Source of the DNA: CAWIUB01 sp963839995 | GTDB taxonomy: Bacteria; Actinomycetota; Actinomycetes; Mycobacteriales; Jatrophihabitantaceae | Length of the DNA: 64,000 nt | Reading direction: 5' to 3' | Assembly: GCA_963839995.1 (NCBI GenBank) | Contig: CAWIXH010000013.1 | Span: 186,001-250,000 of the forward strand | Part shown: positions 57,236-64,000 of the stretch, in pieces | How the letters are laid out: the number at the start of each line of letters is the position of its first letter | Position numbering within the stretch: the stretch's first letter is position 1 | Program-made: the position numbers and the translations under genes | Notes under the pieces: model-generated | What the model was told of the DNA's origin: nothing | The model's input: the letters and a program-made list of their open reading frames with translations, nothing else | The model's database searches: none

Positions 57236-59788
57236 TTATTCGGTCACTACTGCACGCAGCACGTCGAGCTTCGCGGCGCGCCGGCTGGGTGGCACCGCCG
57301 CCAAGGCGCCGGCTAATGCCGCGAGCAGCACCACGACGAGCAGGCTGGTTATCGGCAGCCGGAACACGGTAATCCCTTGGTCGTGCAGCGCGGTCACCAG
57401 CGCCCAGCCGAAGAAGATGCCGATGACCAGGCCAAGGACCGTGCCCTGAAGGGCAATGATGACCGCCTCCCAGCGGATTGCGGAACGCAGCTGCGGGCGG
57501 ATCATGCCTACCGCGCGCAGCAGCCCGACCTCGCGGGTGCGCTCGGCGATCGATAGTGCCAGTGTGTTTGCAATGCCCATGAGCGCGATGATGATCGCCA
57601 GACCGAGCAGCGCGTAGACCAGGGCGAGTAGCTGGTTGAAGAACTTGGTCTGCTCCGCCTTGTATTGCCCGCGATCGAGCACCTTGACGCCGGGGTAGGC
57701 CTGAGCAGCCTGCTTGACGGCGGCGAGTGCGTTCGCTTGCGAGATGCCCTCGCGCATCTTGACGAGCACCTTGCTATCCAGGTTGCTGGGGAAGTTCGCG
57801 TTGTACGCCTTCGTGCCGAGGAAATAGTTGCCCGCCTGGGCGTTTTCCCGGTAGATGACTGCGACGTGAAGCGTTTGGTGCCCGGTCTTGGCGAAGTTGA
57901 CCGGGACCGCACTGCCGATCGTCCAGTGCTTGTCGTCGGCAACCTTGCGGTAGATGCCTATGCCGGTCGCGCCGAGATCGGACGTCGCGCCTTGCCGCAC
58001 ATCGATCTTCATGATGTCGAAGATGCTGCTCGGATCGCCGGCTTGCACGACGACCGCTTTGCCGTCGACCTGGGCAAGGCCCTGCCGCAATCCGCTGGCT
58101 GCGGCCACCTCGGGCACAGCAGCGACCCGCTTGGCCAGGCCCGGGTCTACTCCGCCAGACAACCCGCCGCCAGAGTCGAGCACGATATCGCCGGTGAAGC
58201 CCCTGTCGATCGCGTCGTTGATCGACGCTTTCGTGGACGCCACGAAGATGGTGATGAAGCCGACAAGGCCTACGCCGATCATGAGTGTGGACGCGCTGGC
58301 GGCGGTTCGCTTCGGGTTGCGCATCGCGTTCTCGCGGGCCAGCTCGCCTGTGATGCCGCGCACCCTTGGTAGCGGTGCGCCGATCACCCGGCTCAGTGGC
58401 AGGGAGATGGTACGGCCGAGGATCGACACACCGAAGAAGACCAGCAAGGCACCGGCGCCGACGATGGTCACCGGGCTGGCAATGCCACCAAAGAGCCCGA
58501 GCATGAGCGCCGTGACACCGAGGGCGAGCACGGCCAGGCCGACGAAGACGCGCTGCTTGGAGCCGTATCCGGTGCTGCCCGCGACACCGAGTTGCATGGC
58601 CGCGATCGGCGGCACCTTGGCGGCCTTGCGCGCCGGGGACAGCGCTGCCAGCACCGTGATGCCGATCCCCACTACAAGGCAGATCACGACTGTCGTTGAG
58701 GTGAGCACCAGGCCTTGCGAGGGGATGTCGACGCCGACCGCGATGAGCAGGTTCTTTAGCCCAATCGCCACCGCCAGGCCGGCAAAGATGCCGAGAATCG
58801 GGGCGATTACGCCGACGGAGAGCGCCTCGACCAGCACGGACGCCAGGATTTGGCGGCGGCTTGCCCCCAGCGCGCGAAGCAGCCCGTTCTCCCTGGTGCG
58901 CTGTGCGACGGTGATGGAGAAGGTGTTGAACATCATGAACCCGCCGACGAGCACGGCCACCACCGCGAAGATCAGCAGGAAGGTGTAGAAGAACGACAGC
59001 GATTTGCGCAGGGAGTTCTGGGTCTCCGCGGCAATCGCTTTTCCGGTGACGGCCTCAGTACCCGCCGGCAGCACGGCGGACAACCGCTTGACCAGCTCAG
59101 CCTGCGAGACCCCAGGTGCTGCGACGAAGTTGATGGAGTCGTACGTGCCCGGCTCGGCGACGAGCCGCTGTGCCACGGAGGTGCGGAAGGCGACCACGGT
59201 CGCTCCGCCGGGTGAGTCTGCGTTGCCGAACCGCGCGATGCCGGAGATGCGCACGTGCTGTGGTCCGCCCTGCACGAGCACGGTGGCGGTGTCGCCGACC
59301 GCAAAGTGCCCGTCGCGGGCGCTCTTTCGGTCGATGACGACCTCGTTATCCGCCTGCGGCGGTGAGCCGGACACCAGCCGGAACTGGTTGAGCGCGCTGT
59401 TCTCTGACCAGTTGCTTCCTATCGTCGGAAAACCGGTGGCCGGGTTGCCGAGCGCCTTGCCGTCCTTGCCGATCAGCCGGGCGTAGCCGAAGACTGCGCC
59501 CTCTGCGGCGCGAACACCGTCGACCGACTGCAGCTTGGGCACCAGTGCGGCATCGACTCGTCCGCGTTGCGTGCCGGTGCCCTGCGGTCCCTCGAACACC
59601 GCCTTGGCTCGCACCACCGCGTCGGTGCCGCGGTAGACGTCGGCGAACAGGTTGTCGAAGGTCTTGCGCATGGTGGCGGTGAGCACCAGCGTGCCGGCCA
59701 TAAATGCGACGCCGAGCGTGATCGACAGCGCCGTCGCCATCAAGCGCAGCTTGTGCGACCACAAGTTCCGTAGAGCAGTGCCAAACAT
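57236..59788 (-). CDS. ABC transporter permease of MacB/FtsX type
   Basis: An 850-residue protein with the double FtsX layout. The N-terminal helix MFGTALRNLWSHKLRLMATA (and LSITLGVAFMAGTLVL) leads to a periplasmic MacB_PCD domain (NSALNQFRLVSGSPPQADNEVVIDR). A first FtsX domain follows (FFYTFLLIFAVVAVLVGGFMMFNTFSITVAQRTRENGLLRALGASRRQIL). Then come a second periplasmic domain and a second FtsX domain (VYALLGLAIIIALMGIANTLALSIAERTREVGLLRAVGMIRPQ). The RTRE-GLLRA(V/L)G coupling motif appears in both. Such systems export lipids or peptides, or drive envelope hydrolases. Its ATPase starts 6 bases upstream; the pair is one operon. Confidence 0.92.
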   Translation of the reverse strand: MFGTALRNLWSHKLRLMATALSITLGVAFMAGTLVLTATMRKTFDNLFADVYRGTDAVVRAKAVFEGPQGTGTQRGRVDAALVPKLQSVDGVRAAEGAVFGYARLIGKDGKALGNPATGFPTIGSNWSENSALNQFRLVSGSPPQADNEVVIDRKSARDGHFAVGDTATVLVQGGPQHVRISGIARFGNADSPGGATVVAFRTSVAQRLVAEPGTYDSINFVAAPGVSQAELVKRLSAVLPAGTEAVTGKAIAAETQNSLRKSLSFFYTFLLIFAVVAVLVGGFMMFNTFSITVAQRTRENGLLRALGASRRQILASVLVEALSVGVIAPILGIFAGLAVAIGLKNLLIAVGVDIPSQGLVLTSTTVVICLVVGIGITVLAALSPARKAAKVPPIAAMQLGVAGSTGYGSKQRVFVGLAVLALGVTALMLGLFGGIASPVTIVGAGALLVFFGVSILGRTISLPLSRVIGAPLPRVRGITGELARENAMRNPKRTAASASTLMIGVGLVGFITIFVASTKASINDAIDRGFTGDIVLDSGGGLSGGVDPGLAKRVAAVPEVAAASGLRQGLAQVDGKAVVVQAGDPSSIFDIMKIDVRQGATSDLGATGIGIYRKVADDKHWTIGSAVPVNFAKTGHQTLHVAVIYRENAQAGNYFLGTKAYNANFPSNLDSKVLVKMREGISQANALAAVKQAAQAYPGVKVLDRGQYKAEQTKFFNQLLALVYALLGLAIIIALMGIANTLALSIAERTREVGLLRAVGMIRPQLRSAIRWEAVIIALQGTVLGLVIGIFFGWALVTALHDQGITVFRLPITSLLVVVLLAALAGALAAVPPSRRAAKLDVLRAVVTE

Positions 59789-59794
59789 CGCGGC

Positions 59795-60559
59795 TCACTC
59801 CCCGAAGCGCTTCATCCGCTCGAGCACGAGATCGGTCGTCGGGTGGTACATCTCGTCCACCACTCGGCCGTCGGCGAGGAAGACGATCCGGTCGGCGTAG
59901 CTGGCCGCATGCGGGTCGTGGGTGACCATGACGATCGTCTGGTGCATATCGTCGACGGCCCGCCGTAGGAACGTGAGCACCTCCGCGCCGGAGCGCGAGT
60001 CGAGATTGCCCGTCGGCTCGTCGCCGAAGATGATCTGCGGCCGGGTCGCGAGTGCCCGCGCTACGGCGACCCGCTGCTGCTGCCCGCCCGACATCTCGGA
60101 CGGCCGATGTTCCAGCCGGTCGGCCAAGCCGATGGTGTCGACCACGGTGCGGATCCAGTCGCCATCGCCTTTGCGACCGGCCAGCCGCAGCGGCAGCGTG
60201 ATGTTCTCCAGGGCGCTCAGCGTTGGCACCAGGTTGTATGCCTGGAACACGAAGCCAACCCGATCCCGGCGCAGCATCGTCAGCCGCTTGTCGTCGAGGC
60301 GACTCAGGTCCTCGCCGCCGATGAACGCGTGGCCCGAGGTCAGCGCGTCCAACCCGGCCATGCAGTGCAGCAGGGTGGATTTGCCCGAGCCGGAGGGGCC
60401 CATGATCGCAGTGAAGCGGCCCGCCGCGAAGTCGACCGTGATCCCATCAAGGGCGCGTACCTCCGTCTGGCCGCGTCCGTAGATCTTTGTCGCATCGATG
60501 GCGTGGGCCGCGACGGTCGGTTCGGCCACCGTTCCCGGTGTGCTGACGATGGTGGACAT
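59795..60559 (-). CDS. ABC transporter ATP-binding protein (MacB/LolD type)
   Basis: A 254-residue protein from the ATG at 60559, with GGAG 7 bases upstream. Walker A GPSGSGKSTLLHCMAGLD, Q-loop FVFQAYNLVPTLSALEN, signature EMSGGQQQRVAVARALATRP, Walker B IIFGDEPTGNLDSR and the switch His in IVMVTHDPHAASYADRI are all present. The FQAYNL and the N-terminal YGRGQTEVRALDG are typical of MacB/LolD/FtsE-type ATPases. It pairs with the permease 6 bases downstream. The promoter lies in the 160-base space shared with the divergent binding-protein gene. Confidence 0.95.
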   Translation of the reverse strand: MSTIVSTPGTVAEPTVAAHAIDATKIYGRGQTEVRALDGITVDFAAGRFTAIMGPSGSGKSTLLHCMAGLDALTSGHAFIGGEDLSRLDDKRLTMLRRDRVGFVFQAYNLVPTLSALENITLPLRLAGRKGDGDWIRTVVDTIGLADRLEHRPSEMSGGQQQRVAVARALATRPQIIFGDEPTGNLDSRSGAEVLTFLRRAVDDMHQTIVMVTHDPHAASYADRIVFLADGRVVDEMYHPTTDLVLERMKRFGE

Positions 60560-60720
60560 GGCGTGCTCCATCTGTCGCGTGCCTGGAGCTGGCGCCCCAG
60601 GCAGCCGTCCAGCACTGCCCAGAGTTTCGGCCTGCGGCCGCCAGGACCAGGGACGAAGGCCCCTTTCTCCGCCGACCATCGGCAGGTCAGCCTGGCGGTA
60701 GGCGGAAGGAGTGCGTGTCG

Positions 60721-62049
60721 ATGCCGCGGTGTCGCCGAGGTGCGCGCTGGCCTCGCCTGCTGGCCGCAGTGGTGAGCGCCGCGATCACAGCTGCGCTCGC
60801 CGCATGCGCCAGCCCTCGGTCCGAGGGCGCCTACGCCGACCTGCACGGATCCCGGCTGGAGGTCGTCGCGGCCTGGTCGGATACCGAGCAGGAGCGCTTC
60901 GCCGCGGTGCTACGCGAGTTCAGCGACCGCACCGGCGCATCGGTGCGCTACACCTCGGCGCAGGACAGCGTGCCGGAGATGCTCGACGCGCGGCTGAGCG
61001 CGGGAGACCCGCCGGATGTCGCGCTGCTGCCACAGCCCGGGCTGCTGCGCCACTACGCGGAGTCGGGCCGGCTGGTGCCGCTGAACAGCGCGACCGCCGC
61101 CATCGTGCAGCAGTCCTACTCACCGGTGTGGCAGGCGCTTGCCTCGGCAGATGGTCGCATGTACGGGGTGTGGTTCAAGGCCGCGAACAAGTCGCTGATC
61201 TGGTATGACGTCGCGGCGTTCGAACGAGCTGGCATCGCGCCGCCGGACACCCTGGCCGGGCTACTCGCCGCGGCCGGCACCCTGCGGGCGGGCGGGGTGG
61301 CGCCGTTCTCCGTGGGAGCCGGTGACCAGTGGACGCTCACCGACTGGTTCGAGAACCTCTACTTGCAGCTGGCCGGGGCACAAGATTACGACCGGCTCGC
61401 GGTGCACGAGCTCGCCTGGACAGACCGGTCGGTCGAGGCGACGCTGCATGTCATGGCGCAACTGCTCGCCCCGCAGTACTTGCGTGGCGGGATCGCCGCC
61501 ACGTTGAACACGAGTTTCGAGGACTCCGTGGCGAAGGCGTTCACGAAGCCGGCCGGTGCCGCGATGGTGAGCGAGGGCGACTTCGTCGCCAGCGCGATCA
61601 CCACACGCACCGGTGCGCGGATCGGGGTGGACGTCGACGCCATACCGTTCCCGGCCGCCCACCGCGCGGTTTCCGCCGTGGTCGGCGGCGGCGATGTCGC
61701 GGTGCAGTTGCGCCGGTCAACGGCTGCGGCCGAGCTGATGCGGTATCTCGCCAGCCCCGCCGCGGCAGCCGTGTGGGCCGCCGCCGGCGGATTCGTCTCC
61801 CCGAATCAGCAGCTGGACCTGTCCGTCTACCCGGACGCGTTGACGCGCTCGATAGCGCGTGACCTGATCGAGGCGGGCGAGGACTTCCGCTTCGACCTCT
61901 CCGACCTGCAGCCGGCCGCGTTCGGCGCCACGCCCAACGCAGGCATGCAGGGCGCGTTGCGCGACTTCCTGGTCACCCGCGACGTGCCCAACACTGCGCG
62001 GCGCCTCGAACGTGCGGCCACCGCCGCCTACGCGGCGGCCGCGCGATGA
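60721..62049 (+). CDS. Extracellular solute-binding lipoprotein (sugar-type, SBP family 1)
   Basis: A protein of about 442 residues. The ATG at 60721 is 9 bases after AAGGAG; an in-frame GTG at 60715 is too close. The signal ends in a lipobox, ALAACAS, with Cys as the likely lipid-anchored residue. The fold is of the family 1 binding-protein type: LEVVAAWSDTEQERFAAVLREFSDRTG, GDPPDVALLPQPGLLRHYAESGRL, GVWFKAANKSLIWYDVAAFERAGI and AMVSEGDFVASAI. It would deliver a sugar or similar solute to an ABC importer, but no permease or ATPase for it lies in the window. It is convergent with the OpuAC-type gene, 14 bases apart. Confidence 0.85.
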   Translation: MPRCRRGARWPRLLAAVVSAAITAALAACASPRSEGAYADLHGSRLEVVAAWSDTEQERFAAVLREFSDRTGASVRYTSAQDSVPEMLDARLSAGDPPDVALLPQPGLLRHYAESGRLVPLNSATAAIVQQSYSPVWQALASADGRMYGVWFKAANKSLIWYDVAAFERAGIAPPDTLAGLLAAAGTLRAGGVAPFSVGAGDQWTLTDWFENLYLQLAGAQDYDRLAVHELAWTDRSVEATLHVMAQLLAPQYLRGGIAATLNTSFEDSVAKAFTKPAGAAMVSEGDFVASAITTRTGARIGVDVDAIPFPAAHRAVSAVVGGGDVAVQLRRSTAAAELMRYLASPAAAAVWAAAGGFVSPNQQLDLSVYPDALTRSIARDLIEAGEDFRFDLSDLQPAAFGATPNAGMQGALRDFLVTRDVPNTARRLERAATAAYAAAAR

Positions 62050-62063
62050 GGAAGCATCGCCAC

Positions 62064-63017
62064 CTAGTGATCAGCGGCGAGCAGGCCGTGCCGCTGCAGG
62101 AAGCCGGTCGCCTCGGCGTGCACGTCCTTGCCGGCGACGCCGACCCGCCAGTTGAGGAAGGTCAGGGTGCGGGTGTCCAGGGCCGCCGAAACGGCGTCCA
62201 GCGCGTCCTGCACCCGTGCGCCGTACCGCTGCAGCGCGCGCGCCGAGACGACCGGCACGACCTGTTCGGTGGGCTGCAGCCGTCGATCGTCGCGGAGCAA
62301 CGTCAGCTCGCCGGTGGCCAGCTCGCCGTCGGTGGTGAACATGACCGCGACGTCGATGACCCCTTCCTGAAGCGCGGTCATCCGCTGCGTTTCGTCGTCG
62401 AAGGCGAGGAACTGCTTCATGTGCACGCCGTACACGCGCTGCAATCCGAGCAGGCAGTACGGCCGTTGCGGGCACTCGGAGGGCCCGCCCAGGGTGAGCT
62501 GCGGCGACACCCGAGCGAGGTCGCTGAGCGTGTGCAGTTGCAGCCGGGCCGCCGTCACCCCGGTGACCGTGAACCCGTTCTGGTCCGACGCCGCCGCGGG
62601 TTGCAGGGCGCGCAGCTGCCGCGGGGCGAGGACGCGGCGCAGCGCGTCGAGCACCGCACGCGGATCCGTCCAGTTGAGCGAGACGTCCGGCGCGATGCTG
62701 GTGAGGGCGGTGCCGAGATACTCCGGCACCACGTCGACCAGCCCCTGGCGCAGCGCGGGCTGTACCAGCTCGCGCGGGCCGAGGTCGAGCTCTCGGCGCA
62801 CCGGCACACCGGCGTGCTCGAGCGCCTGCGCGTAAATCTCGGCGAGCAGCTCGCTCTCCGGGAAGTTAAACGACGCCACCACTACTGCGTCCTGCCGCGC
62901 GTTGGCACCCCCAGAGGGTGTGTGCCCGGCGCCCGAACCGCACCCGGCCAGCGCGGCGAGGACGGCCGGCACCGCGACGAGCCACGCCCGCCGGATCCTG
63001 CCCCGCCTGGCCGCCAC
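62064..63017 (-). CDS. Glycine betaine/choline-type substrate-binding lipoprotein (OpuAC domain)
   Basis: A 317-residue protein from a GTG at 63017. Lipoprotein signal with lipobox VLAALAGCGSG. The OpuAC domain reads VVVASFNFPESELLAEIYAQ, ALEHAGVPVRRELDLGPREL, VDVVPEYLGTALTS, LGGPSECPQRPYCLLGLQRVYG and LQEGVIDVAVMFTTDGEL, the usual succession of the osmoprotectant-binding proteins. The aromatic cage residues cannot be placed without alignment. The substrate is quaternary amine-like by family, but no OpuA ATPase or permease gene lies here. It is divergent from the PAP2 gene with 38 bases between start codons. Confidence 0.85.
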   Translation of the reverse strand: MAARRGRIRRAWLVAVPAVLAALAGCGSGAGHTPSGGANARQDAVVVASFNFPESELLAEIYAQALEHAGVPVRRELDLGPRELVQPALRQGLVDVVPEYLGTALTSIAPDVSLNWTDPRAVLDALRRVLAPRQLRALQPAAASDQNGFTVTGVTAARLQLHTLSDLARVSPQLTLGGPSECPQRPYCLLGLQRVYGVHMKQFLAFDDETQRMTALQEGVIDVAVMFTTDGELATGELTLLRDDRRLQPTEQVVPVVSARALQRYGARVQDALDAVSAALDTRTLTFLNWRVGVAGKDVHAEATGFLQRHGLLAADH

Positions 63018-63055
63018 CGCATCTCCCCAGCACAGCCTGCGATCCAGATGGACGG

Positions 63056-64000
63056 ATGCGCAAGGTGACCGCAGCCGCCGGCGACTCCGGGTCGATCGCC
63101 CCGGTGCTCGCCACCGCGCCGCTGGGCCGGCGCCGCCGCCCCTCCGGCGAGCCGCCGCCCCTGCCGCGTCATGTCGCCGCGAGTACCCCGCGGTATCTGG
63201 CGGCGGTCGTCGCGGTGGTGCTGCTCGAGAGCGCGCTCGCCGTGCACCCCCTGCGCGTGGCGATCACCCGGCTGGACGACGCTACCGTGCGGGCGCTGGC
63301 CCGGCTGCGCAGCCAGCCGCTGATCAGCGTGCTGCATGTGGTGGAGCACCTCAGCTCCGCGAATGTGGTGCGGGTTATCGGATGGGCCACGATCGCGCTG
63401 CTGCTCGTCACGCGCAGAGCGCGCCACCTGCTGACCTACCTGACAGTCGTGCTGGTCGTCGCATTGGCCACCGGCTGGCTCGCGCTACTGCAGGGCCGGA
63501 TGCGTCCCGGAGGCGTACGCATCCTCGGCGACTGGAGCGGCTACGCCCACCCGTCCGCGCCGGTTGCGACACTGGCCGTGGTTTGCGTCGGGTCGTTGTA
63601 CACGACGCTGCCGCGTGGACGGTGGCGGCGCCTGGCCGGCTGGCTGGTCGGCATCGCCGTCGGCGCGCTGTGCGCAACGCGGCTGCTGCTCGCGGTCGAT
63701 CATCCAAGCGACGTGCTGGCCGCGCTGGGCATCGGCTGGGCGCTGCCGGTCGTCGCGTTCCGGTTGCTGACGCCGGAAGACGTCTTCCCCATCAGCTACC
63801 GGCGGGCTGGCCGAATCCGCCATGCTCACCTTGACGTCGCAGGTGAGCGCGGGGCGGCTATCGTGAATGCCCTTGATCAGCAACTGGGGATCCGCGCTGA
63901 GGCAGTGGAGCCCTTCGGGCTCGCCGGATCGGCCGGCTCGACTCCGCTGCGGGTGCGCATCCACGCCCCCGACGACCGGCAGGCGACGCTGTTCGCCAAG
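63056..64000 (+). CDS. PAP2-type membrane protein with C-terminal extension, runs off the window
   Basis: An open frame of 315 codons without a stop to the end of the window, from an ATG at 63056 (MRKVTAAAGDSGSIAPVLAT; a GTG at 63065 is an alternative). Hydrophobic segments are YLAAVVAVVLLESALAV, VVRVIGWATIALLLV, LLTYLTVVLVVALATGWLALL, VATLAVVCVGSLYTTL, GWLVGIAVGALCATRLLLAV and VLAALGIGWALPVVAF. The PAP2 signature appears as GYAHPSAPVATLA and RLLLAVDHPSDVLAALGIGW (the His-based SG-H and R-x5-H-x3-D motifs). After residue 260 the sequence leaves the membrane (RIRHAHLDVAGERGAAIVNALDQQLGI onward) and looks like the start of a soluble or kinase-like domain, cut by the window end. Probably a lipid phosphatase or flippase partner. 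Confidence 0.75.
   Translation, partial: MRKVTAAAGDSGSIAPVLATAPLGRRRRPSGEPPPLPRHVAASTPRYLAAVVAVVLLESALAVHPLRVAITRLDDATVRALARLRSQPLISVLHVVEHLSSANVVRVIGWATIALLLVTRRARHLLTYLTVVLVVALATGWLALLQGRMRPGGVRILGDWSGYAHPSAPVATLAVVCVGSLYTTLPRGRWRRLAGWLVGIAVGALCATRLLLAVDHPSDVLAALGIGWALPVVAFRLLTPEDVFPISYRRAGRIRHAHLDVAGERGAAIVNALDQQLGIRAEAVEPFGLAGSAGSTPLRVRIHAPDDRQATLFAK

Noticed and set aside
1..64000. CRISPR arrays, tRNA or rRNA genes
   Set aside because: I scanned for regularly spaced repeats and for tRNA-type GGTTCGA arms with acceptor stems and found none I could support; a covariance search would be decisive.

Overview
The window is GC-rich double-stranded DNA with the style of an actinobacterial chromosome. 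Codon third positions are G/C, GTG starts are frequent, and many gene pairs overlap as ATGA. The gene families are typically actinobacterial: a LuxR/NarL two-component pair with HisKA_3 kinase, a SigE-type ECF sigma factor, a TIGR03767-like metallophosphoesterase, an Lsr2-like domain, MMPL and LLM flavin proteins. I cannot name genus or species. I saw no tRNA, rRNA or CRISPR array.

Layout. 0-2.1 kb: an IS3-family element with a zinc-ribbon passenger gene, next to ISL3 and SnoaL remnants. 2.5-4.7 kb: a small membrane protein, a YCII protein and a frameshifted zinc-type oxidoreductase. 4.8-10.2 kb: an IS1634-like element whose transposase is split at its first catalytic Asp codon by a complete Tn554-like three-gene transposon. 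10.3-12.4 kb and 34.6-36.7 kb: two almost identical 2.1-kb IS copies in direct orientation, about 22 kb apart. Between them lie a broken IS-associated gene of unknown function, an IS4-like element abutting a GH13 amylase, an alpha/beta hydrolase with a caspase/gingipain-like remnant, a five-gene cluster that shares modules around a BNR-repeat protein, a two-component system, several membrane proteins, a HAD hydrolase, broken SDR and VOC genes, and an ECF sigma factor with a membrane-anchored partner.

36.9-40.2 kb: an ABC-2 exporter operon interrupted by an IS1111-type IS110 element; removing the element on paper restores the operon exactly. 40.7-43.7 kb: an island of tyrosine recombinase, XRE regulator, nucleotidyltransferase and ERCC4-nuclease/Lsr2-like protein. 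43.9-47.4 kb: a rearranged flavoprotein gene, an LLM oxidoreductase and methyltransferase pair, and a toxin-antitoxin-like pair with a clear leaderless promoter. 47.5-48.2 kb: Tn3 and YCII remnants. 48.4-51.6 kb: a large metallophosphoesterase with a lectin-like region and a PASTA-like end. 51.6-56.8 kb: a gene graveyard (IS630, phospholipase C, Tat-signal, MalT-like, GNAT, VOC and GlgB fragments, plus an internally deleted MMPL transporter) around one intact DUF429 gene. 57.2-64 kb: a largely intact block with a MacB/FtsX-type ABC transporter, a sugar-type binding protein, an OpuAC-type binding protein and a PAP2 membrane protein that runs off the end.

Two themes stand out. The first is heavy IS load together with many single-base frameshifts in chromosomal genes, while the IS genes are mostly open; this means either real decay of an accessory region or uncorrected sequencing errors. 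The second is a set of poorly characterised modules (the BNR cluster at 20.0-23.6 kb and the 40.7-43.7 kb island) that are the best places to look for new biology.
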